From Pseudomonas kribbensis (GTDB lineage: Bacteria; Pseudomonadota; Gammaproteobacteria; Pseudomonadales; Pseudomonadaceae), in the NCBI RefSeq assembly GCF_003352185.1, contig NZ_CP029608.1, positions 1,364,001 through 1,428,000 of the forward strand: a DNA stretch of 64,000 nt, in the 5' to 3' direction. The translations under genes were made by a program, and so were the position numbers. Numbering within the stretch: position 1 is the stretch's first letter; each line of letters opens with the position of its first letter. Below, piece by piece: positions 1 to 8,165 of this stretch. Below the pieces are notes generated by a model. That model did not search any database. It was not told the origin of the DNA and saw nothing but the letters and a program-made list of their open reading frames with translations.

Positions 1-70
1 GCTGTTTTGTTGCGGCTTAATCTATTTGTGGGTGTCTAATGTTGTGAAAAAAGTCTGAAATGTTATTTTT

Positions 71-91
71 AGAAAACGCCTAACGTTTTCT
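71..91. other. Perfect 8-bp inverted repeat over the end of ginD
   Basis: AGAAAACG and CGTTTTCT form a perfect 8-bp stem with a 5-nt loop, spanning the last codons and stop of the ginD-like gene. No T-run follows on the minus strand, so it is a poor intrinsic terminator for that gene. It could be a recombinase or GinD binding site, or chance in AT-rich DNA. Confidence 0.35.
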
Positions 92-469
92 AAAGTGAAC
101 AATTTTTGGATCGTGGAGGCTTGCTAGTTCAGCCTCTAAGTCATATATTTTTCTTTCCAGCATTATTTCTCTACCTAATGATGCTTCGAGTAGTTTTCGA
201 TATTTCGAAGCTTCTGCTTTATAGTCTAATTTGCTCGTCAAGGGCTTTGTTTTTCTTGATGAAAGCGTTTGTACCGCTCTTGCTTCATTGATCGCTGCAA
301 TCAAGTTGACGAAGGACGTCCTACCACTTTTGATAGAGCCTTTTTGGCGTCCGGCCTCGAGAGCAACACTATCATTGTTTATAACTGTGCCCTTTTCTAC
401 AACCAGAGGGCTGTTCGCGAGCAATCTAGTTATGGCAAGGTAATAGTGTTTGTGTTTTTCTTCATTCAT
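80..469 (-). CDS. ginD: GinD-like small coiled-coil protein of the recombinase operon
   Basis: A 129-residue basic protein, the last gene of the four-gene operon. Its start overlaps the preceding gene's stop by 4 nt (ATGA), indicating translational coupling. The N-terminal half (about 30-60) looks like a small DNA-binding segment with a run of Gly, Lys, Arg and Ser. The C-terminal half (about 80-120) is a heptad-like Leu/Glu/Lys-rich coiled coil. In Tn554 the equivalent third protein TnpC (about 125 aa) is an accessory factor that sets transposition frequency and orientation. By analogy this would be a DNA-binding helper of the recombinases. Family assignment rests on size, position and architecture. 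Confidence 0.65.
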   Translation of the reverse strand: MNEEKHKHYYLAITRLLANSPLVVEKGTVINNDSVALEAGRQKGSIKSGRTSFVNLIAAINEARAVQTLSSRKTKPLTSKLDYKAEASKYRKLLEASLGREIMLERKIYDLEAELASLHDPKIVHFRKR

Positions 470-2442
470 GCCGTTATCTCTAAATAAATACGGTTGAGGT
501 CTTCAAGTTGAGCTATTTCAGTTCGATACTCGACCGAATTGATTTCCAGGGAAGATATTAGCCTATTTCCTGTGTCAATTGCATGTTTGAGATTGCTGGG
601 CTTAATGGCGGCCTCGGGACATCCCTGTACGCAGGTTGTCATTGACAAATGTGCTGATTTGCTGCATCCGCTTATACTGGTGCACCCTCCTACCGGAGTT
701 GGTCGATATGCTTTAAGTCCGTTGGTGAAGTCTTGGAGAATAATGGTTTTTTCTTCCATTGAGATGTTTTTGTTAGAGATTGATTGTATATTGCGATTTT
801 TCTTTCCAAAGCCATCATAGATACTTTCTTTGCTGTTAAGAATGTCTCTGATATAAATTATCGAATCAAGCTCACTCAGTTTTTCAGGAGTAAAGTCATG
901 AATGATGTGGTGCGCATCGGGTGAAAATATGCTTTTTGCTCTAGATGATCCGCGAGCATAATACAATGACATTTCAACTGATAAGTGTTTGAGTTGTCGT
1001 CTCAAAGAAGAGTGCCTTACGAGACCGCTACGGGCGGCGTAAACGGCAAGTGATCGACGTAGTTGATGACAGGTGATAGGCCAGCTTGCACCTACTGAAT
1101 ATCTATCGTCAGCGCTCCAATCCTGGAATGGCGCTACATCCTTAAGTTCATAAAGATCTTCCTCTTCAATAAACGTTTGTCTAAAGAACGGTTCCCAGAC
1201 TAATGGTATAAGTTTGGCAGTTTCATAGTGTCCAGGGTTTTTTTCTATAAGGCTATAATTCTGCTGTGAGAATGAGTTGTACTTTCTGCTGATGAATAAA
1301 GGTATCGTCTCAATTTCAGTTTCATTAAGGTTCAGTGATGTAAGGCAAATCCTTGCAATTGATTTGGCGGCATTTACAGCTGGCTCAATTTCTTTAGATG
1401 TCACCCAGCTGGTCTCATATCGCTTTCTAGAAAATTTAGTGGTGATACCAATGAGGCGACGGATTTTTCCGTATTTCTTTTTTTTAATTTTTAGGCAGTT
1501 ATATTTAAGTGAGAGCGCCTCCGAGTATCTCATTCCTGAATAGGTTAAAATAGTCATCATCGACGCGTACTGAACTTGACCAAGAAATCGCGAGAACTGA
1601 GTAATAGAGTCAATTTTGTATTTTTCCATCAGCTCATTAAGACCTAGCTCCAGCGAGACTCGTTGAAATGCTTGGTTGCTCTTCATTACACCCGTTGGTA
1701 CTTCATATTTAAAGTCTGCGCCTACCAAGTAGGAGTGGCATAGCCAAGAGAGATGTGTGATTTTTTTAATGTTGACTTCGTTATTGAGATAGTCGTAAAT
1801 TATTTCACTATAGACTTTAAGCCTTTCAAATAGAATGCGAGACGGTATTACCGGGTGCTGTCTTGATTCGCTGCGTTTGCCACTTAAGATCGGAAGTAAG
1901 GTATCCAGGCTGAATGAAGCACCAAAATTATTAACATTTGCGCGAACAAGTTTTTTCAAAAGGCCGCGAAGTAGTGATTTTTCCCCTTCCTTCATATTCT
2001 TCGAGAGGTGTGTTATGAGTTCAGTTGAAGTGAGTACATCAAATGGATATTTTTTATTTTGAACGCAAAATTTTATTACGATTCCCATTACACGATGTGT
2101 GGACATCATAGTGGCGCTCGAAGGGGTGTCGAACCACGAGGCAAATGCAGAAAACTGTACGGCAGCAAGAATTAATTTATGCTGAACGATTAATTTCTCC
2201 TGATCAATCGCTTTATTGTTGAAGTTGTCATCAAATTTTGCTATGGAGTTTTGGGTCGAGCGGAGGTTGTAAGAATTATAGTTCCATTGATCTTGTCCAA
2301 ATCGAGAGCGAGGGAGCCCATTTCGATCGTATGACATTATAAAGTTTGGATCTGGATTGAGAAAGTCGAAACCGACGCCCATTGGGAAGATGAGTTCAGG
2401 AGACTCATTTTGAATTTTTTGCGTATTGGAGTTTGATGTCAT
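466..2442 (-). CDS. ginC: GinC-like tyrosine recombinase
   Basis: A 658-residue protein with a complete tyrosine-recombinase active-site pattern near the middle and C-terminal half: Arg305 in SGMRYSEAL, His459-x-x-Arg462 in CHQLRRS, His486 and Tyr494 or Tyr495 in HLSVEMSLYYARG. The reaction would be strand cleavage and ligation through a 3'-phosphotyrosine. The length is about twice that of a phage integrase, the extra part being a long N-terminal region. After the catalytic domain, around residues 590-620, lies a cluster of Cys residues (GGC, SGC, TTC, QGC) that could bind a metal ion. It overlaps ginB by 4 nt and ginD by 4 nt, so the proteins are probably made together. Confidence 0.75.
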   Translation of the reverse strand: MTSNSNTQKIQNESPELIFPMGVGFDFLNPDPNFIMSYDRNGLPRSRFGQDQWNYNSYNLRSTQNSIAKFDDNFNNKAIDQEKLIVQHKLILAAVQFSAFASWFDTPSSATMMSTHRVMGIVIKFCVQNKKYPFDVLTSTELITHLSKNMKEGEKSLLRGLLKKLVRANVNNFGASFSLDTLLPILSGKRSESRQHPVIPSRILFERLKVYSEIIYDYLNNEVNIKKITHLSWLCHSYLVGADFKYEVPTGVMKSNQAFQRVSLELGLNELMEKYKIDSITQFSRFLGQVQYASMMTILTYSGMRYSEALSLKYNCLKIKKKKYGKIRRLIGITTKFSRKRYETSWVTSKEIEPAVNAAKSIARICLTSLNLNETEIETIPLFISRKYNSFSQQNYSLIEKNPGHYETAKLIPLVWEPFFRQTFIEEEDLYELKDVAPFQDWSADDRYSVGASWPITCHQLRRSLAVYAARSGLVRHSSLRRQLKHLSVEMSLYYARGSSRAKSIFSPDAHHIIHDFTPEKLSELDSIIYIRDILNSKESIYDGFGKKNRNIQSISNKNISMEEKTIILQDFTNGLKAYRPTPVGGCTSISGCSKSAHLSMTTCVQGCPEAAIKPSNLKHAIDTGNRLISSLEINSVEYRTEIAQLEDLNRIYLEITA

Positions 2443-4358
2443 TGGATTAAGTCTAGTTCAATTAAAAGCTCTAGTTTTTGTTGCCAGTATTCAGTAAGGT
2501 TTTCATTTTCGAAAATGTCTTCTTGAATGCGCTTGATTAGATTCTTTTTATCTTCATCTATGCTTGAAATTTCTTTGATAATTGATTCAATTTGGTCGAG
2601 AGTTGCTTTGAACGCTATGTTAAAGTGTTCTTGTGTTCTTGCAGTAGGCATGGACTGATGAATTACATATTGCATGCTTAAAATTTTTCGCAAATCTTCT
2701 TCATCGCAATGTATGAGGAACTTTGAACAGTGTAAGCATCCTTCAAGGCTGCGGCAGTCTGGTACAAATTCAGCATTCTGAATCAGGCTTTCGGGGTTCT
2801 CGGCATCTGCGCAGCGTCCAATTGCGGTAATCTCAACTCTTGAATTATGATGCTTTTTTACTGTTTCGGAAAAAGCATTGAAATAAACATGTAGGTCTTT
2901 TTCCCATTTTTCAATGGTACCTTTTGAATAGCTATTGATGATGCTTTTTTCGCTGGTTTGTAATATTGCGGATGCAGCTTTAATATTTGACTCGTCAAAT
3001 GCTACAGTGCCTAAATTTGCTCTCCATTTTTTGTATGAAATGATAGGATAATCTTTGTAAAGCTGTGCTTGGATGCGGAGGGAGTGGATTCTAATAGTGC
3101 TTTTTCTAAGTTTTCCTATTTCGTTTTGTACGCTTTGAGACAGGAAAAGGAAACGATGCTGACGACCGTCGAGAATATATTTTCGCAACTCAATGAATCG
3201 TTCAAAGAGTGAGATGCTGTTAGCTCTCAGCTCAAACTCTACCTCTTTGCCATGTGCTCGATACTTAATAGTTCTGAATTTGTGGCGTATCTTTTTGATT
3301 GAAGATTTAATGTCAATTGAGTCGTCCCATGTGAAATTTCTTATCGACTCTTCGTTTGCGCCTGTGATCGCGGAGAATATGACCAAGTAAGCGTCATGTG
3401 CCCATTGCATAAGAATAATGCGCTCGCGGCAAAACAGTGTTGAATTAATGAGTGCAAGTCTTTTCCTTTCACGCACGAGTCGCTCTTTACTTCTTGAACG
3501 AGTTTTATCATTTTGTGTCGAGGAAAAGCTTGCTATTTCATCAGCTGAATACAACTCTCCAGTGCGATGATTCCAAATTTGGCTCTTTCCCCATGTAGGC
3601 GAGTTCTCTAAAGCCTCATTACTAGCGCACCAGGATTTTGTAGGTAAAATCCAGATGTTTTCCTTTTGCAGGCGGATCTGATGAGGGAATGCATACCTAC
3701 CGAGCAAAAAATCTGTTAGGCCACGAAATAGATACCCATTCAAACCATAAGCAAATTTAATTTCCTCAGCAGTAGGGGGCTCAGTGGCTGAGTCGGGATT
3801 CTTAGATCTCCGGATAGTTGTCATTTTTTGTTTGAAGAACATTTGTGTAAGGTCAAATGCCCATTGTCCTGATTGGATGCAGTGGCCAATAACCACTGCC
3901 CCTGAGTGTTTCGAAAAATCCTGATTCGTGATTCGTTGTTTGATATGTGCGTCGTAGTTAAGAAGAGCAGATAAATAACTTTCTTGACTGTGAAGACAAT
4001 CAGCATGCCCGTTGGTATCGCTCCAGCGCACAAAGCTTCTAAAGTTTGTAAATATCGAGGATATATATATTCCTCGGTGAGTACCGATTTTATAAGAAAC
4101 AGCTGCCGCTATAAGCCACTTGCGAAGGCTGGCGATGCGTGTCAGATCAAAATCTTCTGCAAAGCTAATTTTGTTTTTGGGCTTTACGGTTTGATCTGGT
4201 TTGAAGTAGGAAAGTTCGCCAATGTCAATTGTTGATTCGTCAAATTTCACGCGAACCGAACGGATATCGATTTGTTCAATATAATTTTCAATTTCAGTGT
4301 CGCTGAATTGATCCAGGTTGAGCACGTTATTTTTTTTTGGTTTTTCGAGGCTTTTCAA
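2439..4358 (-). CDS. ginB: GinB-like recombinase-related protein with altered catalytic residues
   Basis: A 639-residue protein whose position and length match the second member of recombinase trios (Tn554 TnpB, GinB). The catalytic fold can be traced, but key residues differ. The first Arg position reads TGANEES, with Asn335 where Arg is expected. The HxxR box reads K443-K-W-R446. The C-terminal Tyr477 (INSYSKG) is kept. A Cys cluster follows (C535, C541, C544, C551). It may therefore be a structural partner in a synaptic complex rather than an independent recombinase, though other alignments of the active site are possible. The likely start is TTG at 4358, one base after the ginA stop, and the 3' end overlaps ginC by 4 nt. 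Confidence 0.68.
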   Translation of the reverse strand: MKSLEKPKKNNVLNLDQFSDTEIENYIEQIDIRSVRVKFDESTIDIGELSYFKPDQTVKPKNKISFAEDFDLTRIASLRKWLIAAAVSYKIGTHRGIYISSIFTNFRSFVRWSDTNGHADCLHSQESYLSALLNYDAHIKQRITNQDFSKHSGAVVIGHCIQSGQWAFDLTQMFFKQKMTTIRRSKNPDSATEPPTAEEIKFAYGLNGYLFRGLTDFLLGRYAFPHQIRLQKENIWILPTKSWCASNEALENSPTWGKSQIWNHRTGELYSADEIASFSSTQNDKTRSRSKERLVRERKRLALINSTLFCRERIILMQWAHDAYLVIFSAITGANEESIRNFTWDDSIDIKSSIKKIRHKFRTIKYRAHGKEVEFELRANSISLFERFIELRKYILDGRQHRFLFLSQSVQNEIGKLRKSTIRIHSLRIQAQLYKDYPIISYKKWRANLGTVAFDESNIKAASAILQTSEKSIINSYSKGTIEKWEKDLHVYFNAFSETVKKHHNSRVEITAIGRCADAENPESLIQNAEFVPDCRSLEGCLHCSKFLIHCDEEDLRKILSMQYVIHQSMPTARTQEHFNIAFKATLDQIESIIKEISSIDEDKKNLIKRIQEDIFENENLTEYWQQKLELLIELDLIQ

Positions 4359-4359
4359 C

Positions 4360-5781
4360 TTAAATTATTTCCTGCAAATAAGAGTCGAAACTCGTGCATG
4401 TGTGGAAAATATCGTGCATTTGGTTTTTGTAGTTAAAGTATTGCAATGTAGTGATCAACTTGGAGTGCCCCATTCGCTCCTGCACCGCCGTTATCGCTTG
4501 CATAAAGGAAATATCATTCTTGTTGTCAATACGCCCCCATATGTCATTGACTAGATTCATGCCAAAAGTGGCGCGTAAATCATGAAAGCGAAAGTCAAAT
4601 GGAGTTTCAGAGGCATTGAGTAAAGGTTGCAACTCTCTGCGAACTGCTTGTCGCATCGCATCGCCAGTAGGAGGAGTTAAATAGCTGGCTTTTGCGGGGT
4701 CGTTTTTAGCCATATAGAATGGGTTGCCATCTGACGTTAAAAAAACGTAGTTGCCTTTCCTCACATCCTCTGAAGCTTTAGCCTCTCGGGAGGCATATCT
4801 TGGTGAGTTGATATAAACGAAAAGTTTTTTGTGCAGCCAGTCAGGGACTAACAGCTGAAGCGGTTTGCCGCCCTTTGTGTCTATGTTTGTGCCGGGGCCA
4901 ACTATGAGTCTAATGTTTCTCCCATTGACTTCCCCATGAGTGACAATATTCTCTTTTCGAAGCGTTAGCACTGTCTGAAGACGAGCGCCCGTGACAAGGG
5001 CAAAAACACACATTAATAACAATTCAGTGTTTTTACAGTTTATGAGGCAGTTAATTAATGCTGTTTGTTCATCTTTGGTGTGAGGTCTTAATTTTCCTCC
5101 ATCGCTTATGTGTCCATCTAAGCCCGTTTGTGAGGCATGACGGATTGGTTTTCTTAAGCTGTTCTTGCGGATTATTTTTGTGTGAGTAAATCCCTTCTCG
5201 TCAATGTAGTTTATGATTTTCGTTGTTTCGTCCCAAAGGCTGTGTTCGGGCTTAAAGTCGTGCTGGTTTTTTAGCCAGCTATAAAATCCGAATACACAGC
5301 CCAGTTTTTTATCTTCCGTATTCGAAGTGATTTGGCCGGCCTCGACCAATTTCTTGAGCCTTGATTTGTAGAAGTAGGTAGGGCGCTGAAGCTTCCTAGT
5401 TGGGAAGGTTAAGTAATCTAGCCCGGCTTCATTCAGGGCATTTATAAAATGCTTAAGTTCTGAGGCGATGCTTCGCAGCGTTTCACTATCCACTAAAGTG
5501 CGATTATCACTCTCTGAGATCTTGCTCAGAAGGTACAAGTTTCCGTGCCGCCAGGGAGAACCATCCGCCAACAGGAGGGATGGAAAATGCATGTATGCCA
5601 TCGTTTCCGAGTTCAGTAATGGACGAGTGCCGTAAGGCTCGCCCTCTTTTCTAGTTATTGGGTTGCCCTCGGCATCGCGTGATTCGACGGTGGTAAGGGG
5701 GAGATGTCGAATTTTGAATACTTCCAATGCAGATGGCTTAAGCAACGCGTGGTACTCGGGAGGCTGTAATGAGGTGTCCAT
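4360..5781 (-). CDS. ginA: GinA-like tyrosine recombinase
   Basis: A 473-residue protein, first gene of the operon and closest to the island edge. The tyrosine recombinase signature is complete: Arg267 in TGARLQTVLTL, His400-x-x-Arg403 in FHDLRATF, His439 in RMGHSKL, and Tyr448 as nucleophile in TTLQYF. The N-terminal 200 residues are the likely arm or core-binding part. The ATG at 5781 lies only about 45-55 bp from the interrupted antiporter sequence, so its promoter must sit in the 50 bp at the junction or in the neighbouring chromosomal DNA. A role in integration and excision of the island is inferred from family and location. Confidence 0.78.
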   Translation of the reverse strand: MDTSLQPPEYHALLKPSALEVFKIRHLPLTTVESRDAEGNPITRKEGEPYGTRPLLNSETMAYMHFPSLLLADGSPWRHGNLYLLSKISESDNRTLVDSETLRSIASELKHFINALNEAGLDYLTFPTRKLQRPTYFYKSRLKKLVEAGQITSNTEDKKLGCVFGFYSWLKNQHDFKPEHSLWDETTKIINYIDEKGFTHTKIIRKNSLRKPIRHASQTGLDGHISDGGKLRPHTKDEQTALINCLINCKNTELLLMCVFALVTGARLQTVLTLRKENIVTHGEVNGRNIRLIVGPGTNIDTKGGKPLQLLVPDWLHKKLFVYINSPRYASREAKASEDVRKGNYVFLTSDGNPFYMAKNDPAKASYLTPPTGDAMRQAVRRELQPLLNASETPFDFRFHDLRATFGMNLVNDIWGRIDNKNDISFMQAITAVQERMGHSKLITTLQYFNYKNQMHDIFHTCTSFDSYLQEII

Positions 5782-5839
5782 TATGGCCTATGGGCGCGGG
5801 TGGATTTCAAGATGCTTATGACTTGGGTATGGCTGGCGC
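5782..5839. other. Island-chromosome junction
   Basis: Reading upstream from the antiporter fragment, the frame is open back to an in-frame TGA at 5819-5821 and decodes LGYGWRMPKREL. The WRMPKREL part fits antiporter sequence, while the residues before it look foreign. The junction is therefore about 5822-5834. I see no clear long direct or inverted repeat here. The second junction needed to define the target duplication or core site is outside the window. Confidence 0.6.
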
Positions 5840-7261
5840 ATGCCCAAGCGCGAATTGTGGCGTCTGCGCGGGCCGGTGCTGACGCTGGCGGTCGGGTTGG
5901 TGCTGTTTACCGTGGTCGGTGCCGGCTACTTCATTCACTGGCTGCTACCGACGATTCCATTGCCGGTGGCGTTCGCGCTGGCGGCGGTGCTGTCGCCCAC
6001 CGACGCCGTAGCAGTGTCGGCCATATCGCAGAACCGTTTGCCCACGCCGCTGATGCACATGCTGCAAGGCGAAGCGTTGATGAATGATGCTTCGGGTCTG
6101 GTGACTTTCAAGTTCGCCCTGGTGGCGGCGGTCACCGGTGCGTTTTCTTTGGCTAACGCCAGTCTGACGTTCGTGCTGGTGGCGGTTGGCGGGCTGGCGG
6201 TCGGTGTTGCGCTGAGCTGGCTGGTGGGCCGCTTGCGCGCATGGATGATCGCCCGGGGCTGGGACGATCCGGCGACCCATGTGGTGTTCATGTTGCTCCT
6301 GCCGTTTGCCGCTTACGTGCTGGCCGAACGGCTTGGCGCCTCGGGCATTCTCTCGGCGGTGGCGGCGGGGATGATGCAGAGCTGGCTCGATCTGCTGCCG
6401 CGCCAGACCAGCACCCGTTTGCTTAACCGCAGCGTCTGGTCGTTGCTGGAGTTTGCTTTCAACGGTTTGATCTTCCTGCTGCTCGGTCTGCAACTGCCGG
6501 ACATCATCAAGGCTGTCGTCAGCCACGAAACCTCATTGTGGCCGACCCTGTTCTATCGCTGCCTCGACGTGGTGGCGATTTTCCTGGCACTGGTGTTGTT
6601 GCGTTTCATCTGGGTGCAAAGCATCTGGCGTCTGTCGGTCCTGCTGCGTCGCTTGCGCGGCAAGGGCGACCTCACGCAAGTGCCAACGGCCCGATCCTGC
6701 TGGCTGTTGACGGTTGGCGGGGTGCGCGGTGCGGTGACCCTGGCCGGCGTGATGTCGGTGCCGATGCTGATGGGCAGCGAGGCCTTTCCCGAACGGGATC
6801 TGCTGATCTTCATTGCTGCCGGGGTGATCCTGATGTCGCTGGTGGCAGCCTGCATCGCCTTGCCGTTGCTGCTGCGCGGGATCCAGAAAAGCCCCGACGA
6901 CAAGCGTCGCCAGGAAGTCCGCGACGCTTGGCGCAAGACGGCCGAAGCGGCGATCCATGCGCTGGAAATCGAAGAGGTCAACCCGCAGGACGCCGCGCAA
7001 GCCGCACTGGCAGCGGAGCTCAAGGCGCGGATCATGTCCGAGTATCGCCATCAACTGGAAGTCTTCAACGATTCGGCGGAAGCCCAGGCGCTGGCATTCC
7101 AGATGGATCTGCTTGAACGCCGCCTGCGTCTCAAGGCGCTGCGGGCGCAACGCCTTGAGTTGTATAGCCTGAGTCGTCAGCACCAGATTGGCGATGATGT
7201 GCTGCGTGAAGTGTTGGGCGAGCTGGATTTGAGTGAGGCGAATCTGGGGCAGGTCAAATAG
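5825..7261 (+). pseudogene. Na+/H+ antiporter (CPA1 family), 5' end removed by island insertion
   Basis: The remaining 473 residues carry many hydrophobic segments and the CPA1 exchanger signature SPTDAVAV (about residues 51-58 of the fragment), followed by GEALMNDASGLV, which holds the conserved Asn-Asp ion-binding region. The C-terminal 130 residues are hydrophilic and cytosolic. Bacterial CPA1 antiporters are usually about 520-600 residues and start with several membrane segments before this point, so roughly the first 80-100 residues are absent. The frame is closed just upstream by a TGA at 5819. The ATG at 5840 has no convincing ribosome binding site, so this is probably a broken gene. 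In P. aeruginosa an antiporter gene lies at the same place beside dapC and glnD. Confidence 0.8.
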
Positions 7262-7269
7262 GAAAAGCG

Positions 7270-8004
7270 TTACTTGGGATAGAGCAATCTCATCAGACGT
7301 TTGTCTTTTCTACTGATCCGGCGGTTGATCGGTACCTCCCAGTTTCCCACCGTCAATGTGTTTGCCACTGGGTGGTGCATAATCGATTTCCGGTCGTAGG
7401 AAGTGTAGATCGCGTCCAGTGTGTCGAATGACGCGAACAGGTTTCTGTCGACCTGCTCTTCGGTCAGGGGATTCATTTCCCGGGTTCTGTAGAACTCATA
7501 CACTTTCGGTTTATCCCACGGAATATTGGCCTTGGGATGCTGGTGCTCATGCATTGCGCCCAATGCGTGGCCGAATTCGTGAATCACGATTACCTCGAAG
7601 TCTTCGTGTTCCGGCTTCACTCCAAGATTCATGGTGGGATGGTCGGGGTGAATCAATAAAGCGTCAGTGCCCAGCATCGAACTGTTGTTATTGTTCTTTG
7701 TTGCAATCCGGATGTCGCCTTTCAAATCGTCGACAAATTCAAACTTCAGGTTGATGTACGGCAGCCATTGCCTGGCCGCAGCGATAATCCTGTTCTTGTG
7801 ATCGGTATCGGGTGAATCCATGAAGGCAACTTTCAGGGTGCGGCCGTTGGCCCAGAGTTTTGAATAGTGAACGATGGAGCGTTTACGTCGAGTGCCGGAA
7901 CTTGTACCGGCATTGGCGGGGTTTTCATTGATGGCTGCCGTATAAGCGGCTTGATCATCGGGCCATTGAATGAGTTGGCAATCCAGCAGATCGTTCATTT
8001 GCAC
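7270..8004 (-). CDS. Astacin-like (M12-type) zinc metalloprotease, no evident signal peptide
   Basis: A 244-residue protein with the extended zinc-binding motif HEFGHALGAMHE (His142, Glu143, His146, Gly149, His152), typical of metzincins, and a downstream Tyr203 and Met-turn (SIMHHP, Met209). The spacing and the acid residue after the third His resemble the astacin M12A family. The N-terminus lacks a hydrophobic signal, and a basic RRKR run at 39-42 could mark a propeptide boundary. The substrate is unknown. It is convergent with the broken antiporter (8-bp gap) and lies between antiporter and dapC, which are neighbours in P. aeruginosa, so it is an accessory insertion. A role as toxin or effector protease is possible but not shown. 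Confidence 0.75.
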   Translation of the reverse strand: MQMNDLLDCQLIQWPDDQAAYTAAINENPANAGTSSGTRRKRSIVHYSKLWANGRTLKVAFMDSPDTDHKNRIIAAARQWLPYINLKFEFVDDLKGDIRIATKNNNNSSMLGTDALLIHPDHPTMNLGVKPEHEDFEVIVIHEFGHALGAMHEHQHPKANIPWDKPKVYEFYRTREMNPLTEEQVDRNLFASFDTLDAIYTSYDRKSIMHHPVANTLTVGNWEVPINRRISRKDKRLMRLLYPK

Positions 8005-8129
8005 TTCTTCCTTGAAGTTAAAGTTTTGAGTTTGTTTGTGCGCAGGGACAGGCGCGGCTCAAGACTAACGTCTGGCCGGAGGGCAAGTGAGATAAATAGC
8101 TGGAGGATCTGTAACCCGATATATGAGGC

Positions 8130-8156
8130 GCCCGTGCCGGATTGCCCGGCACGGGC
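8130..8156 (-). terminator. Hairpin after dapC
   Basis: A perfect 11-bp stem (GCCCGTGCCGG with CCGGCACGGGC) and 5-nt loop lie 9 bp beyond the dapC stop, between dapC and the metalloprotease gene. The following T-run on the minus strand is weak. It is the likely end of the map-glnD-dapC transcript. Confidence 0.6.
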
Positions 8157-8165
8157 GTTCAGGCG

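Larger units (their letters stand above)
1..5825 (-). mobile_element. One end of a GInt-type genomic island (ginABCD module)
   Basis: This stretch is visibly richer in A and T than the GC-rich DNA after about 5825. It contains only a four-gene minus-strand operon of tyrosine-recombinase-type proteins, the layout described for ginABCD of GInt islands in Pseudomonas and similar to tnpABC of Tn554. The right edge lies between the first recombinase start (5781) and the truncated antiporter reading frame (about 5825). The other island end, cargo and the missing antiporter 5' part must lie left of the window. The assignment to GInt is by architecture and remembered family features, not by alignment. 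Confidence 0.75.

Noticed and set aside
71..91. Perfect inverted repeat as an intrinsic terminator of the ginABCD operon
   Set aside because: It overlaps the end of the coding region and lacks a T-run on the transcribed strand, so I listed it only as an inverted repeat.
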